The notes beneath the pieces were generated by a model. The model ran no database searches, had not been told where the DNA came from, and was given only the letters and a program-made list of their open reading frames with translations. A program made the position numbers and the translations under genes. Below are positions 23,292-33,683 of a stretch of 64,000 nucleotides of DNA, in pieces; position 1 is the stretch's first letter, and every line of letters starts with the position of its first letter. This DNA comes from Tipula vernalis (lineage: Eukaryota > Arthropoda > Insecta > Diptera > Tipulidae), in assembly GCA_958295665.1 (NCBI GenBank), contig OY282558.1:183622015-183686014 (forward strand). The letters are read 5' to 3'.

Positions 23292-23812
23292 GCTATGATG
23301 TTTGCGATAACATTTTTGACATCTTCCTCTAAAACGACTATTGTAAACATTATGACCAGAGTTGAGACAATTGTAACAACGCTTTTAATCGGCAACAAAT
23401 TTTTGGACGATCAGACGTGGATGATTAAACTTAAACTTAATGCATTCAGTTAGTTTGTGCTCGTTTTGGCATAGTTCGTTCTTTGATGTTGTGGTTGCAA
23501 ATGATTTAAAATCATGAGTTGACTTTGATGATGTGGATATTACTGGCGCTCCGTAACTTTCTAGCGCTTCGACTCGGTCACACAAAAATTCTAAAAACTT
23601 TTCAAATGTTGGAAATTCTTCCTTTGAAGAATGTTCGGCCCATTCACCTCTTGTATCATTGTCCAATTTGTTTAGCACTAAATACACCAACCACGGATCT
23701 CGACTTTCTGCTTCCTTACCTATACTGTTCAACCCTCTTAGTACTTCGTCACAAACATCATGAAGTTTGCGAATGTTACTTGAACTTGGTTGATGAATTA
23801 TTGGTTGCTCTA
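23292..23812 (-). pseudogene. BEL-2 gag C-terminal region with zinc knuckles
   Basis: Frame 23385-23732 reads RDPWLVYLVLNKLDNDTRGE and FEKFLEFLCDRVEALES, the conserved capsid-end signature of BEL gag. In another frame at about 23290-23390, CYNCLNSGHNVYN and RCQKCYRKHHSLLHEE are nucleocapsid knuckles; one cysteine of the first knuckle appears lost. The upstream gag text (SSSNIRKLHDVCDEVLRGL) is readable to about 23800 and then stops at the junction with BEL-1. Confidence 0.88.
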
Positions 23813-24427
23813 TGAATTTTTTGATGAATGTATTAAGCCGCGTGGCAATATAGTGTGGATTTCAGCAGTTCGGTTGCCTATGAAAGTTTTCCATTTTCGT
23901 GGTGAACTCCCTATCCATTGCAATACAGTAGTCGAATCGGCCCATGCGAATATTTCAACTTCCGGTATGTTCATCGATGTGATAACGGATTTGATGAGTT
24001 TTGTTAATAGGAACGCTCCACACAGTTCTAGCCTCGGTATGGAAAGTTGTTTTATGGGAGCAACCTTGGTTTTTGCAGCAACCAGACGCGTAATACAATT
24101 CCCCGTTTCATCTTTCGACCTGACATATACTGCGGCAGCATAAGCCCGTTCGGACGCATCACTGAATCCATGGATCTGAATTTCTCGATTGTGGACAATT
24201 GTTAGTCGGGGTATCTTGATGGTTGTAAAATGGCTAAACGAATTTCGGATGTTTTCCCATTTAGCTGCGATAGATGGTGGTAATCGGTCATCCCAGTTTA
24301 GTTTTAATAACCATAAACTTTGAAATATTACCTTTATGGTTATTATTGAAGGTGCCAACAATCCGAGAGGATCGAACAGTTTCGAAGATTCGGACAACAG
24401 TTCTCGCTTCGTTGGTGTGAAAGTATA
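23813..24427 (-). pseudogene. BEL-1 connection and RNase H domain, truncated
   Basis: Reads KLFDPLGLLAPSIITIKVIFQ over about 24300-24385 with a one-residue-per-codon open frame to 23810. Then LNWDDRLPPSIAAKW, PRLTIVHNREIQIHGFSDA (first RNase H Asp), [19 protein letters not shown] and WADSTTVLQWI. The text ends at LPRGLIHSSKNS, where the NRV.EI region of BEL elements would be followed by integrase. One stop at 24430 separates it from the RT frame. Confidence 0.9.
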
Positions 24428-24430
24428 TGG

Positions 24431-26707
24431 TTAGTCGACGCTAAAAAAGAAACAATCTTCCATCGGATTCCACTGTAATCCTAACACCCTGGTGCATCGC
24501 GGTTCCTCAAGATTCAATGGACTAATTTCCTGGTATTCAGAGGGTATTCCTTGTAAAAATTCAATAGAGTTTGATTTCCACTTTCTAAGATTGAAGCAGC
24601 CCATCTTCAGTAACTTAATTAGTTGGTCTCGACATTCAATTGCTTTGGATATTTCGTCAGCTCCGGACATAACGTCATCTACATAAAAATCGTTGGTTAT
24701 TACAGCTGCAGCTAGAGGATATTCATCTTGGTGATCAATGGCTACTTGATTCAGAGATCTTATTGCCAAACCATAAGTTACGGTTTGTAATCGATAGTAC
24801 GTAAGAGGTTCCATCTTAGACCTCCGCCACACTATCCGTTGGTAGTCTTGATCGGCAGGTTCCACAAGAATTTGCCTATACATCTTCTCGATGTCTGAAG
24901 CAAATGCAATCTTATGTTTGCGAAAATTGATGACTGACGTTGTCCGCGCTGAACCATCGAAGACGACTCTTAATTTGGTTTTTCCGTGTGACTCCTTCAT
25001 TACTGCATGATGAGGAAGATAGCAAATGTTTTCTTGGTTCTTACGAAGTTCTCGGATTGGAATGGGCTTCCTGTGGCAAAGCTTGATATATTCGTCCATA
25101 AATTGCAAATACTGTTGGTGTACCGTAGAATAATTTTCGAACTTCCGTTCCATTGCCATCAATCGCGAAGTTGCGGCTTGTAATGAATCTCCGAGGTCAG
25201 GGGAATTTGGTTTAAAAGGTAACCGTACTACATACCGTCCTTCATCAGTTCTAGAGAATGTCTTTACGAAATGCCTTTCCATTTGTTGATCTACTTCGGA
25301 AACTATTGGTTTGGGATCCAATTCTTCTACTTCCCAAAATTGCCGTAATAAAACATCAATATCAGTGGTTGCTAAGTTTGATATAGGTGAGTTATTTGTA
25401 GGATTCGCTTTCAGATTTCCACAAGTGATCCATCCAAAAATTGTGTTCTGGGCGATCACCTTGTCATCTCGCTTAATTGTTTCCGGAGAGAGTATTTCAA
25501 AAAATTCCCCAGCACCAAGGATGATATCAATACGTGAAGGTTGCGTGAAATCAGGATCTGCCAACGGCAGGTGCTTGATGTGCTGATAATCCTTTTCATT
25601 GGTTGAGTATTCTGGTGTGTATGCTGTTAAATTTTTAAGTACTAATGCCTGGCATTTGAGAGTTTTGTCACAGTTAAGCCTAGATTTGATGTGTAACTGT
25701 TCACTGCCTCTGGTATATCCAGCTCCAGCTCCTGCAAGACCGATTATAGGTATTCTTGCGTGATTCCGTGGTATTTGGAGTTTCTGTGCTAAACTGTCAG
25801 TTATTAGAGTAACTTGCGAGCCCGAATCGAGTAGAGCTCGGCATGTTTGAGAAACTCCAAGCTTGTCCTTCACTAAAACTATTGCTGTTGGTAACAATGA
25901 TGTTCGATTGTTTACTAAGTTCCTTGGTGTATTGGTTGACTGAGTGACCAGGGAACTTGATGCTGTTGCTTGGTTTTCTTGGAGTGGATTGCTTGGTTGA
26001 CATGTTGATGTACTGCTTGTTGACTGGAGACCAGTGTTGATTGGGGTAGAACACGGTGAAATGTTGATTGATGATGTGGTTGGTAACTCTTGGTTTCTTT
26101 GGTCATGATTGTGTGATTGAATTGATTTAGCACAAGTTATGCAACATGAAGTTGATTGATTAGTCTTATCTAATTGTTGAGCGGTGATTGCGTTTATATG
26201 TAGAAGCGTGTAATGTTTCAAGGAACATTTGTGACATCGTTGTGGCGAAAAGCATTTGTTGGATGAGTGTTCCTTACCAAGGCAATTGAAGCATAGCATG
26301 TTCTCTGCTGTAAAATCTCGTCTTGACGAGACTTCCATGGCTTGAAATGATGGACATTTGAATAATTTGTGGTTGCTTCCGCATTTGACACATATAACTT
26401 TGACGTCAGCTGACACTGTATGAGTTCGAACTCTAGACGAAACCCGGGGAGATTCAGTACGCGTACAAGGCATTTGCGACATCTCCAAAGAATCGCATCG
26501 GGTGCTAAGGAATCTCAGGAAATCATCTTCGATTGGGAAATATTTTTCGATTACGTGCTCGGCCCACATTCTTCGTGTTTCGGGATCGGTCTTTTGCAGT
26601 AAGATAAAAATAATTAATGAATCGCGATTCTTTGTGTTCTCATCCAATGCTGTTAATCCCCTTAGGATTTCATCGGAGGTATCACAGAGCCTTCTTAATT
26701 GGTCCAC
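24431..26707 (-). CDS. BEL-1 gag-pro-pol, 758-codon open frame
   Basis: Domain order by residue: gag end (1-80, LRRLCDTSDEILRGL), zinc knuckles (about 106-170, CVKCGSNHKLFKC and CFNCLGKEHSSNKC), Ser/Thr/Gln-rich linker (175-265), protease with ALLDSGSQ (291-298), linker with LADPDF and ILGAGEF (382-403) and FGWITCG (424-430), RT with YLPHHAVM (563-570), LRVVFDGSA (579-587), Asp 605 in ASDIEKMYRQI, and YVDD (675-678). Two in-frame losses are visible by comparison with BEL-2: about 25 residues after residue 590 and several in the TYG.ASAP.L segment near 647. The RT is therefore probably dead although the frame is open. Confidence 0.93.
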   Translation of the reverse strand: MDQLRRLCDTSDEILRGLTALDENTKNRDSLIIFILLQKTDPETRRMWAEHVIEKYFPIEDDFLRFLSTRCDSLEMSQMPCTRTESPRVSSRVRTHTVSADVKVICVKCGSNHKLFKCPSFQAMEVSSRRDFTAENMLCFNCLGKEHSSNKCFSPQRCHKCSLKHYTLLHINAITAQQLDKTNQSTSCCITCAKSIQSHNHDQRNQELPTTSSINISPCSTPINTGLQSTSSTSTCQPSNPLQENQATASSSLVTQSTNTPRNLVNNRTSLLPTAIVLVKDKLGVSQTCRALLDSGSQVTLITDSLAQKLQIPRNHARIPIIGLAGAGAGYTRGSEQLHIKSRLNCDKTLKCQALVLKNLTAYTPEYSTNEKDYQHIKHLPLADPDFTQPSRIDIILGAGEFFEILSPETIKRDDKVIAQNTIFGWITCGNLKANPTNNSPISNLATTDIDVLLRQFWEVEELDPKPIVSEVDQQMERHFVKTFSRTDEGRYVVRLPFKPNSPDLGDSLQAATSRLMAMERKFENYSTVHQQYLQFMDEYIKLCHRKPIPIRELRKNQENICYLPHHAVMKESHGKTKLRVVFDGSARTTSVINFRKHKIAFASDIEKMYRQILVEPADQDYQRIVWRRSKMEPLTYYRLQTVTYGLAIRSLNQVAIDHQDEYPLAAAVITNDFYVDDVMSGADEISKAIECRDQLIKLLKMGCFNLRKWKSNSIEFLQGIPSEYQEISPLNLEEPRCTRVLGLQWNPMEDCFFFSVD

Positions 26708-26718
26708 TGAACATTTCG

Positions 26719-27408
26719 TTACTGCGGGTTGTGTTCTGTTAGTGTTTGGAAAAATGCGTTAGCAATATGTCCCTTCTTCTCAAACCGTTTACGGAGTTTA
26801 TCCCACGCCTGTTCATACGTAGCGTCAGTTATCGGAATATGCTCGATTGTTTTAGCAGCACGATCTGTTAGACAACCCTTCAAGTATTGAAATTTGGGTG
26901 CCTTACTCAACCTTGGATTAGTATAAATTTGCCCCATGAATAAATCATTAAAACTCGCCCATTCTTGATAATCACCACGAAAAACTGGTATATTCGCTTG
27001 CGGCAGTTTAGCTTCAGACTTACTCTGCTGAATGTGGGAAAACTCAGATAAAAATGTTTTCTGATGTGCTACGAACTCTCCTAGGGTATCATTAAGTTTT
27101 GAGTCGTCATGATGATCATTACCCGTCTTTGTAGGTGGAGTATGTTTTCGTATAAACGCTTTAAATGTTGCCTTTGCCGCGTAATATGGCGTCTCAGCTG
27201 CAGTATATTCACTATCTTCACCTAACTCAAAGATTTTTTCATCGGCTTCATTAAAGTGAATCCAACTCTCTTCAAGTCCTTCTACTTTACTCTCGACAAA
27301 CTCAATGCTTGTAACGTCTGTTAAACTTTCGGCGAATTCAGCCATACCTTGCAAAATCATCAATTCACGCTTACGAATGCTGAGGTTAGTAGCTTTTCTC
27401 TGTGCCAT
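26719..27408 (-). CDS. BEL-1 gag N-terminal region
   Basis: The frame starts at the ATG at 27408 (MAQRKATNLSIRKRELMILQG); an in-frame ATG at 27438 would add ten residues. Motifs typical of BEL gag: LPQANIPVFRGDYQEWASF, DLFMGQIYTNPRLSKAPKFQ and the W.KLR+RFEKK segment near the end. The following gag part lies in the next frame (26707 downward), so a frameshift of one or two bases near 26710-26720 splits gag. The protein forms the intracellular particle. Confidence 0.9.
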   Translation of the reverse strand: MAQRKATNLSIRKRELMILQGMAEFAESLTDVTSIEFVESKVEGLEESWIHFNEADEKIFELGEDSEYTAAETPYYAAKATFKAFIRKHTPPTKTGNDHHDDSKLNDTLGEFVAHQKTFLSEFSHIQQSKSEAKLPQANIPVFRGDYQEWASFNDLFMGQIYTNPRLSKAPKFQYLKGCLTDRAAKTIEHIPITDATYEQAWDKLRKRFEKKGHIANAFFQTLTEHNPQ

Positions 27409-27449
27409 TTTCTCGATTGTATGATCACGTTGTTTCAACTACAAGAGTA

Positions 27450-27467
27450 AATGTTCCGACTCGTGCC
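27450..27467 (-). promoter_or_regulatory. Candidate primer-binding site of BEL-1
   Basis: On the minus strand TGGCACGAGTCGGAACA begins a few bases after the likely LTR end. A TGG start is expected for pairing with the CCA end of a tRNA primer. I did not identify the tRNA. The position, about 40 bases before the gag ATG region, fits a primer-binding site. Confidence 0.5.
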
Positions 27468-27471
27468 AAAA

Positions 27472-28032
27472 AATGTGTGCGTGACAAACCAACGTTAAAT
27501 CAACTCTCGTTATACTACACCACACTATTCACAAGTAACTACACACGTACTAAAATGTTAATATATGTCGTCCAATGAACGATCTAGAATGTTTGCTGTA
27601 CCGTTCTAATTAACTTCAAGTTCACAAAATTCACGGTTAAGGTTAACCTTGCACTAGTTCTTTTTAACAAAAAGTTTGTAATTAAATCACTAACAATTCA
27701 CTTAACTTTTCTCATGCGTGCTTTCCTCGTGAGTACTACTTGTGGCAAGTTCAACAAATCCGGCTCGAAGGACCATGGTCAATAGCTAAACTCGGATAAA
27801 TTTGAAATTGCCCAATGACGAACAAGTAGCAAAATAAAGATCGGAAATGCGCACGCAAGGAACAATAAAATACACGGCGATTACTTATCTTGAATTTCAA
27901 TAATGTACAAATTTATTCTTGAACCATAAATATAATTTTACTTCTAATTGTTATCGCTTTGAAGCTCGCTTTCTAATTAATCAAAATGTCAATATCATCC
28001 AAATTTTGTCAACTTGGTGTTGCCCGAAAACA
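27472..28032 (-). mobile_element. Likely 5' LTR of BEL-1
   Basis: About 560 bp between the candidate primer-binding site and BEL-3 territory. On the minus strand it would run from TGTTTTCGGGCAACACC to CACGCACACA, giving TG...CA ends. The 3' LTR is missing, so the outer boundary cannot be confirmed by comparison. There is no open frame inside. Confidence 0.4.
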
Positions 28033-28279
28033 AAAACTTTCCAAAAACCAGTTCATGGTTGTAAGCCACTGAACAAAAGTTAAATAGATTTTCTAATGAC
28101 ATCTCTTTAACAAATAATAACATTAAAATTTGCTTGAAGAGACATCTAACAATAATAGATGAATTACGCTTATCTAATACACATATTTTATAATTGAGCT
28201 ACAAATGATAATTACAAAAAAAAGGTTTAAAAGTGAGATTAAGATAAATATTTTAAATAAATTAAAGTTAAATACAAAA

Positions 28280-29600
28280 TCCTAATTAATTTGTTATGTT
28301 TTAGAGGTCGATTCTTCGACATGTGATGCTCTTCAACAGATGATGTTTCATCAAAGTAGACCCACCTAGGTATAATTATCTCTTCTAAATAGGGTAGACA
28401 ATTTTTGAAATTTTCCCATTGAATTGATAGAGCCGGAGGTAGTTTTGAATCGCAGGAGAGTCCGGCTACCCAGAGTTCTTGCATCATAGAGGGTTGAATA
28501 GTTCGCCACTGTCCGAAAGTAGCCTCCATTGGTTATAGTTCCTGTTTTTTTGAAATCGAAGATGAAATTCGAAATCCGAAGCTGTCTGTCACTAGATTCC
28601 AATATACAGCAAGGGTTTTGACCGTGCCGTCACGTTTTTTATATAATTGTTAGTAGAATGGTATCATGTCACTACTACTGTGTTAATCGATGCACCGGAC
28701 CGCCCGTATGGCACAATCTTTTCTCTTGTTGGCCCTTTCTCTTGCGATTGTAGCTAGAGACTGGAACCTTGCTTCCAAAAATTCAAAGAAACTTTCCATT
28801 GATTGAATTTCTTTTGAATTTTTCATTATTGATTCGTACATGCGATGAGTCTCAGTATCTAATTTTCTTGTTAAAATGTCTAACACCTACCTTACCTCCA
28901 GTGTTTTATCTGGATGGCTAAATTATTGAGTGCGTTTAGGCATTCTTCTCTTCTCAGGCTGCTTGCTGATTCTAGGCTTAAGCTGGGTAAGTCCAATAGT
29001 GTGTTGATGTGATTGCTGGCCAACATCCGTTTGTCTTGATATCTGGTGGTGAGGGTATTCTGTGGAGTCAGGTAATTTTCTTCCGTCTTAAGTTATTAAA
29101 TAGCTTTGCTGCTTGTCCTCGAAGCAACGAGAGTGGGTAGTACATACAGTACAGTGTATTATTGAATAAACTGTAGGCTGTCCACTGCTTGCAGTCATCA
29201 TAAAATAAAGGAATTTCTATCGTCGGTAGTTTGATGTTGTGACTCTTCTTATTAATGCTTTGATAAGTGACTGTGTTGAAAGCAGTTTCAAGCATTTGTG
29301 GTATGTTGATGACTATCGTCTCGTACTCCCCCAGCATTTCGTCGAAAATGTTCATGTTGAAGTATCCCTCGGCTTCGAATTCTTCATCATTGGCTACTGA
29401 ATCCGGCCCATGAATCTGTGAGCTGTCTTAATTTGATTCAGTTGGAGTTGTAGCGTTTTACTTGCTCTACGGATTTTAACTTAACGTTCGCTAGTTTTAG
29501 TAGTTCACGGTATTCATCCTCATCGTCATTTTCAACAATTATGTATGAGGAAATATCGGCTGTTTGTCGTGGCCTGAATAGTATTTCCATGTTAATGTTT
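28280..29600 (-). pseudogene. BEL/Pao remnant BEL-3 (gag joined to RNase H start)
   Basis: Minus-strand pieces: an acidic N-terminal stretch with NDDEDEYRELLKLANV (about 29470-29590); gag frame 29068-29355 with HNIKLPTIEIPLFYDDCKQW; gag frame 28683-28886 with FFEFLEARFQSL; then at 28370-28529 the connection-domain landmarks LWVAGLSCDSKLPPAL and IIIPRW. The protease and RT are missing between about 28680 and 28530, so an internal deletion joined gag to the start of RNase H. Many stops occur. Confidence 0.75.
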
Positions 29601-31477
29601 TGGTTTCATGTATTTAATCTGCATTGAGAGTGCAGAATTTGTCGAAGAGCAAATTACGACTTATATGTATACGACTTACGGAAACGACTTATCACTCGTA
29701 TCGCAAACTTTATCATCACGTGTAATAGCAATATTATCAATATAAACAATTCTGAAACAACAATGTAATATACTCGTATAGATGGAAGAACTAAAACCCC
29801 AAATATTTGTAAAAATTGTTTAATCCACCAATGAATCATTCACAAAAGATGATTACCGTTTCACTAATAATTCATAAGATAAGTTTGCAGATATCAAAAT
29901 TACTGTTACTCCCACTATGTGCTAAGCTGTACGTATATCTCACACTCGATTATATCGTTAGCCAAAATCATAAAATATTAGTAAATCAATAAAATAATTT
30001 TTATTGTTGAAACATTTCTACTATTTTTGTTATTTCTATTTATTTAGTTTTCATTTTTTTTTTCGTTTAATTTATTTATTGTATTTATTTTTAGTTTATA
30101 AAGGAAAATCGTGAAAACTTATGTACATGCTTTGTACATACACAAAACTAGGTTAATGTACTAAAATGAACTGAATTTTGATTGCAGATATTGCAATATA
30201 CATAATTACTATTGTTGTAACTATACCATTTTATATATGTATATATGTAGTACATATATACATAATAGTTCTATTATTATATTTTATTTATTATTGTATT
30301 TTTCAAAAACGAAAATAGAAATTCTATTTACTTGTCTTTTATGAAAAATTCATTTACAATTACCACTTAAATAGCTAAAAATGATTTGGATGTTACGAAA
30401 TAAAAAGTCGAGTACTAAATTATTGGTGACTCTATTGGGATTTAAATATAACTTTACGGGGTCCGATCAAAATTGAAATATACTTTTACATAAAAAAGTA
30501 TTATTCAAGCTCTAATAAACTAAATCGAGTTACAGTGCTGCTATGAATTAGTCTATTTCAACTTAAAATAAAACAAAAATTCAATTATCAACATCATTCA
30601 GTTCAATTGAAATTTTTTATTTACAATTCCAACAAAGTGCATAATTCGAAACTAAACAAAAACTTTCCAAATGTTGTTCGCTTCGATTAGTTAATACAGT
30701 GTATTCCATGTACGTTACAAGTACAAATGGTACATTTTGTGTTTTCATTGATTTTTAAATTTCTGTAGAACATATTGTTTGTAGGTGGTATATGTAAACG
30801 GTATTTTGTGTTGTATTTACGCTAGATTGGAAAGAGAAGTGACTGTTCAAATAGAATATTAATCAGCTATACTGGATTAAGTTCCCACTGTATATATTTT
30901 TTTTGTTATTTCATTCATTAGTTGAATACATTTATTGAAGCAGTATTCGCAAACTTATTTTGTCACGGAACCTTATCCTATCGTTCCGAATAACCCCTCT
31001 TCTATATCCTTATACTAATAACCAACCACTGGTGAGATCCAACATTAAATCATTATTAAGCCGTATTCATTAATCTGACGGATAATGGAAATTTTCGATT
31101 GACAAAACATGTTAACATTTCTTGCCGCAATTCGTTTATCTCTAGTTAGTCCGAAGACTCGTGATTGCAGTGGTTGGATTTAATACGATTAATAATGTTT
31201 ACTGCGAAGAAATTTGCCCAAATAATTTAACATTATTCTCATCAGATACTTCCTCTGCAATCATATTAAACATAAGAATATGTATATAATTTCATGTATA
31301 CTATTGACAATTACCATGTAGGAGATATTCAATTTTTTTTTCGTTTTTTTTCTTCGAAAAACGATTGCTTCAGAAGTTAGCTTTAAAAATGGTCTAATGG
31401 TCTCTACGATTGAAACCTAAAAAAATATAAGTAAAACCATTTCTTAATTTGCTTTTAATTAAGCGCACTGAAATGTA
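29601..31477. other. AT-rich non-coding sequence
   Basis: Nearly 1.9 kb with no coding motif. TATATGTA-type alternating tracts occur near 30230-30265. Nothing else stands out. Confidence 0.55.
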
Positions 31478-31625
31478 TAATAGTATATTATTCAACGAGC
31501 ATATAATAATAGCTGCTATTCACGAAGATGAAGTTTACCGACATGTGCCGATAGGCACGTGTCGTAAATCATCTGAGTGAATAACAGCCATTATATGCGA
31601 GTAGAATACGATATAAGTTAAATTA
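31478..31625. repeat. Long imperfect hairpin (~65-nt arms)
   Basis: Arms of about 65 nt face each other around a spacer of a few bases near 31540-31553. The best-paired blocks are CGAGCATATAAT with its complement ATTATATGCGAG, GCTATTCAC with GTGAATAAC, and GACATGTGCC with GGCACGTGTC. Pairing is interrupted by small bulges. It could be a palindromic MITE or a hairpin RNA precursor. The arms are longer than a usual animal pre-miRNA, which favours a MITE. Confidence 0.75.
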
Positions 31626-31869
31626 TAAAATTGTATAAGCCTTTAAATAAACCTAAAATAATTTACATCGACATATTGACGTCTCAATATAATAATAATA
31701 AAAATACTAAGAGGCTACTAGATAAAATTTCAAAAATGAAATTTTCATTTGGTAGTAGTGAATAATGGAAGAAGGGACTACCAGAAAAACTAGCAGTGAA
31801 TAATGGATATCATTATGATTGGAGAAACAAACGTATAATCAGTATATTATACGTTAGTCGTGGACAATA

Positions 31870-32331
31870 GTTATTTGTGTATCAAGAGCGCAAAGTGCCA
31901 GTTTGTCACGCGAGAAAGGAAATTGCTGGCCGACGGGATGGAGGCCAGCAACCTTTCGAGCGTGACAAACAACTTTGCGGACGTGTTTCACACTTTATTT
32001 TTCCTACAATCATTTTAAAAAATATAATAAAAAGATAATTTTGTAGTAAAATTTACTATACTGACAATACGATTTTATTTTAGGACCGACATTTTGTTCA
32101 ATCGAGTAGTCAAAGATTTTTTTTATTTTTCATAAAGAAAAACAAAAATTTGGTTTACTCTTACTCTTCTTTTCATATGTTCAAATTTAGCGTGCGGTTT
32201 CAAGTTTTGTCACACGTTTCTAAGAGAAACGAGTGACAAAGTAATTTGTTTATTAACTGTCAAACAAACAGACACTTTGGGCTTTGTAAACAGAGAAAAA
32301 AGCCTGTTTTTCACGGCGATTGTAGGAAAAT
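31870..32331. mobile_element. 465-bp hairpin-rich nonautonomous element, copy 2
   Basis: Inverted relative of 3587-4051 with the same two hairpins: the ~50-bp GGCCAGCAA-type hairpin near 31890-31980 and GTCACACGTTTCTAAG...GAAACGAGTGAC near 32210-32240, where one arm has drifted. TA dinucleotides flank it at 31868-31869 and 32332-32333. A short TTACTCTTACTC insertion-like stretch near 32156-32175 is absent from copy 1, where a different ~15-nt segment stands. It lies outside any recognised element. Confidence 0.75.
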
Positions 32332-33339
32332 TAAATTTTAGATTCTCAGCTTGATGTAAAATTTTTAAATGTTAATTATTATTGAAAAAAACATTTTGCA
32401 AAAGTCTAACGGGTCTTTTACGTTAAATAAACTTTTAATTCGATGAACACTTTTGCTATTCAAAAATATCATTTCTCCAATTTATGCTAGACTTTTAAGA
32501 TTGTTTTTGAAAGTTGAATCTATATAAAACCATATAAAACGAACATAAATTAAAAGTAATATGATTTGAGAATTTTTCATCGACTTGATTTGTTCTTCAA
32601 TACTTCGATAAAGAATTAACTAGTCGAACAGAACAGCCAGTTTTTCAATTGGCAACGCATCTTTATTGGTTTTTAATGAAAATACATCCATGGATGAAAT
32701 TACAGAAAATTCACCCGAACGATCGACACCACCACCACAAGAAAAGAAAAAAACGTCCATTACCATGGGTAGGAATGCGTTCGTGTGGAGGTCACAGTTC
32801 AATGGTTATTTTGAAAAATTACAACTGCTTGTAGTTGACACTATCGCAGATAAGACGCAGTAAAGACTATTGATGTATCACGGTGTTTCATTCCAAGGGA
32901 CGGTATCCTTGCTGATCCAGAATACGGAACTTCTCTCGGACTAGAGACTTTTTTGGAATATTCTCGGTTTCAGGAAAATTAAGATCAATAATGATTTGCC
33001 TTACTTAATAGAATCAAAATTTGATTTTATAGTCAGTGGTACGTGTTCAAATTTAGATGAACCAAGGTTAATGATTTTTGTGATTCAAATTGGTCAGAAA
33101 AAAACCATTGTGACATTACAGCAAATAAACAACTCTAACGTCGTTTCTGAGAAATCGAGGCTATACCACAAAAAAACATTCTGATCGAAAGAGGAAAGAT
33201 ATTGTGAGAAAAATTACAGCTCGAGTCGGTCGTTACATCGTTAAGTTGCCATTACGCGAGAACATTTCAAGTTTATGTGATACTAAGCAATTGGCATTAA
33301 ATAGATTTCTAATTATAAAGAGAATTCATCTGTATTAGT

Positions 33340-33683
33340 ACGATTCGCTAGTACTTAGCGCACAGCATATTCTGTATATATAGAATTTTAATTGTGGTAT
33401 AATCAGTCCAGTCGCCGCGGCCTGATGAGAAGGTTGATTTTTTCATAATCATAAGCTCATCAGTTCGAAACTGGATTGAATTCTCTTACAATCTTCGGAC
33501 CATATTAAAATCATATAATTAAATAAATAGAATTCTGTCTATTAGTCGGTTTCGTTGAACTACTGTTCGTAAATACTAATATACTTCTCGTGTTAATCGA
33601 AACACACTTAGAATGGTCTAATCACCGTTAACATACTATATTAGACATTACATGAAATAATTAACATTCAACAAAAAAATTAA
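33340..33683 (-). repeat. Single dispersed unit of the 423-bp satellite
   Basis: Diverged copy of one unit of the terminal array at 60605-64000, inverted relative to it. It covers the TATTAGTACGATTCGCTAGTA, TTCTGTATATATAGAAT, ribozyme-like core, CTTACAATCTTCGGA and ATTAACATTCAACAAAAA blocks. About 50-80 bp of the unit (the AATTTTACTTTTTTTAATTT and CACATAAGCTGTGAACG parts) are missing. It is flanked on both sides by BEL-4 coding text, so it arrived as a lone unit by insertion or recombination. No clear target duplication is visible. Confidence 0.85.
33407..33475 (+). ncRNA. Hammerhead-ribozyme-like motif, dispersed copy
   Basis: Closing stem III TCCAGT (33407-33412) pairs with ACTGGA (33470-33475). 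C at 33413 completes the GUC cleavage triplet. Stem I is the palindrome GCCGCGGC (33414-33421). CTGATGA is at 33422-33428 and GAAA at 33467-33470. Stem II would start GAA/TTC and continue through TGATT/AATCA after an internal loop. All invariant core pieces are present in the circularly permuted order with stem III open. Stem I has no proper loop in a single copy, and the CTGATGAG segment can also pair with CTCATCAG at 33456-33463, so cleavage is not certain. Confidence 0.55.

Larger units (their letters stand above)
20473..23812 (-). mobile_element. BEL/Pao retrotransposon, copy BEL-2 (5' end and LTRs missing)
   Basis: A minus-strand BEL/Pao element with gag C-terminus, zinc knuckles, protease, RT, partial RNase H and integrase in the usual order. 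It has no visible LTR: the integrase end stops against the Helitron at 20.47 kb, and its gag start is cut at about 23812, where another BEL element's RNase H begins. Frames are broken at several places. Protein wording differs from the neighbouring BEL-1, so these are two families, not a duplication. Confidence 0.92.
23813..28032 (-). mobile_element. BEL/Pao retrotransposon, copy BEL-1 (5' LTR to RNase H)
   Basis: A minus-strand BEL/Pao element with a likely 5' LTR (27472-28032), primer-binding site, gag, protease, RT and part of RNase H. The 3' part (end of RNase H, integrase, 3' LTR) is replaced by BEL-2 at about 23812. Long open frames (239, 758 and 195 codons) make it the best-preserved BEL in the window, though small in-frame deletions hit the RT. 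Confidence 0.93.

Noticed and set aside
23519..24143. Plus-strand open frames over BEL-1/BEL-2
   Set aside because: They lie opposite clear minus-strand gag and RNase H text and have no motifs of their own.
31478..31625. Classical microRNA gene
   Set aside because: Arms are about 65 nt with several bulges and a very short loop; no conserved seed is known to me and a palindromic MITE is at least as likely, so only a hairpin is annotated.
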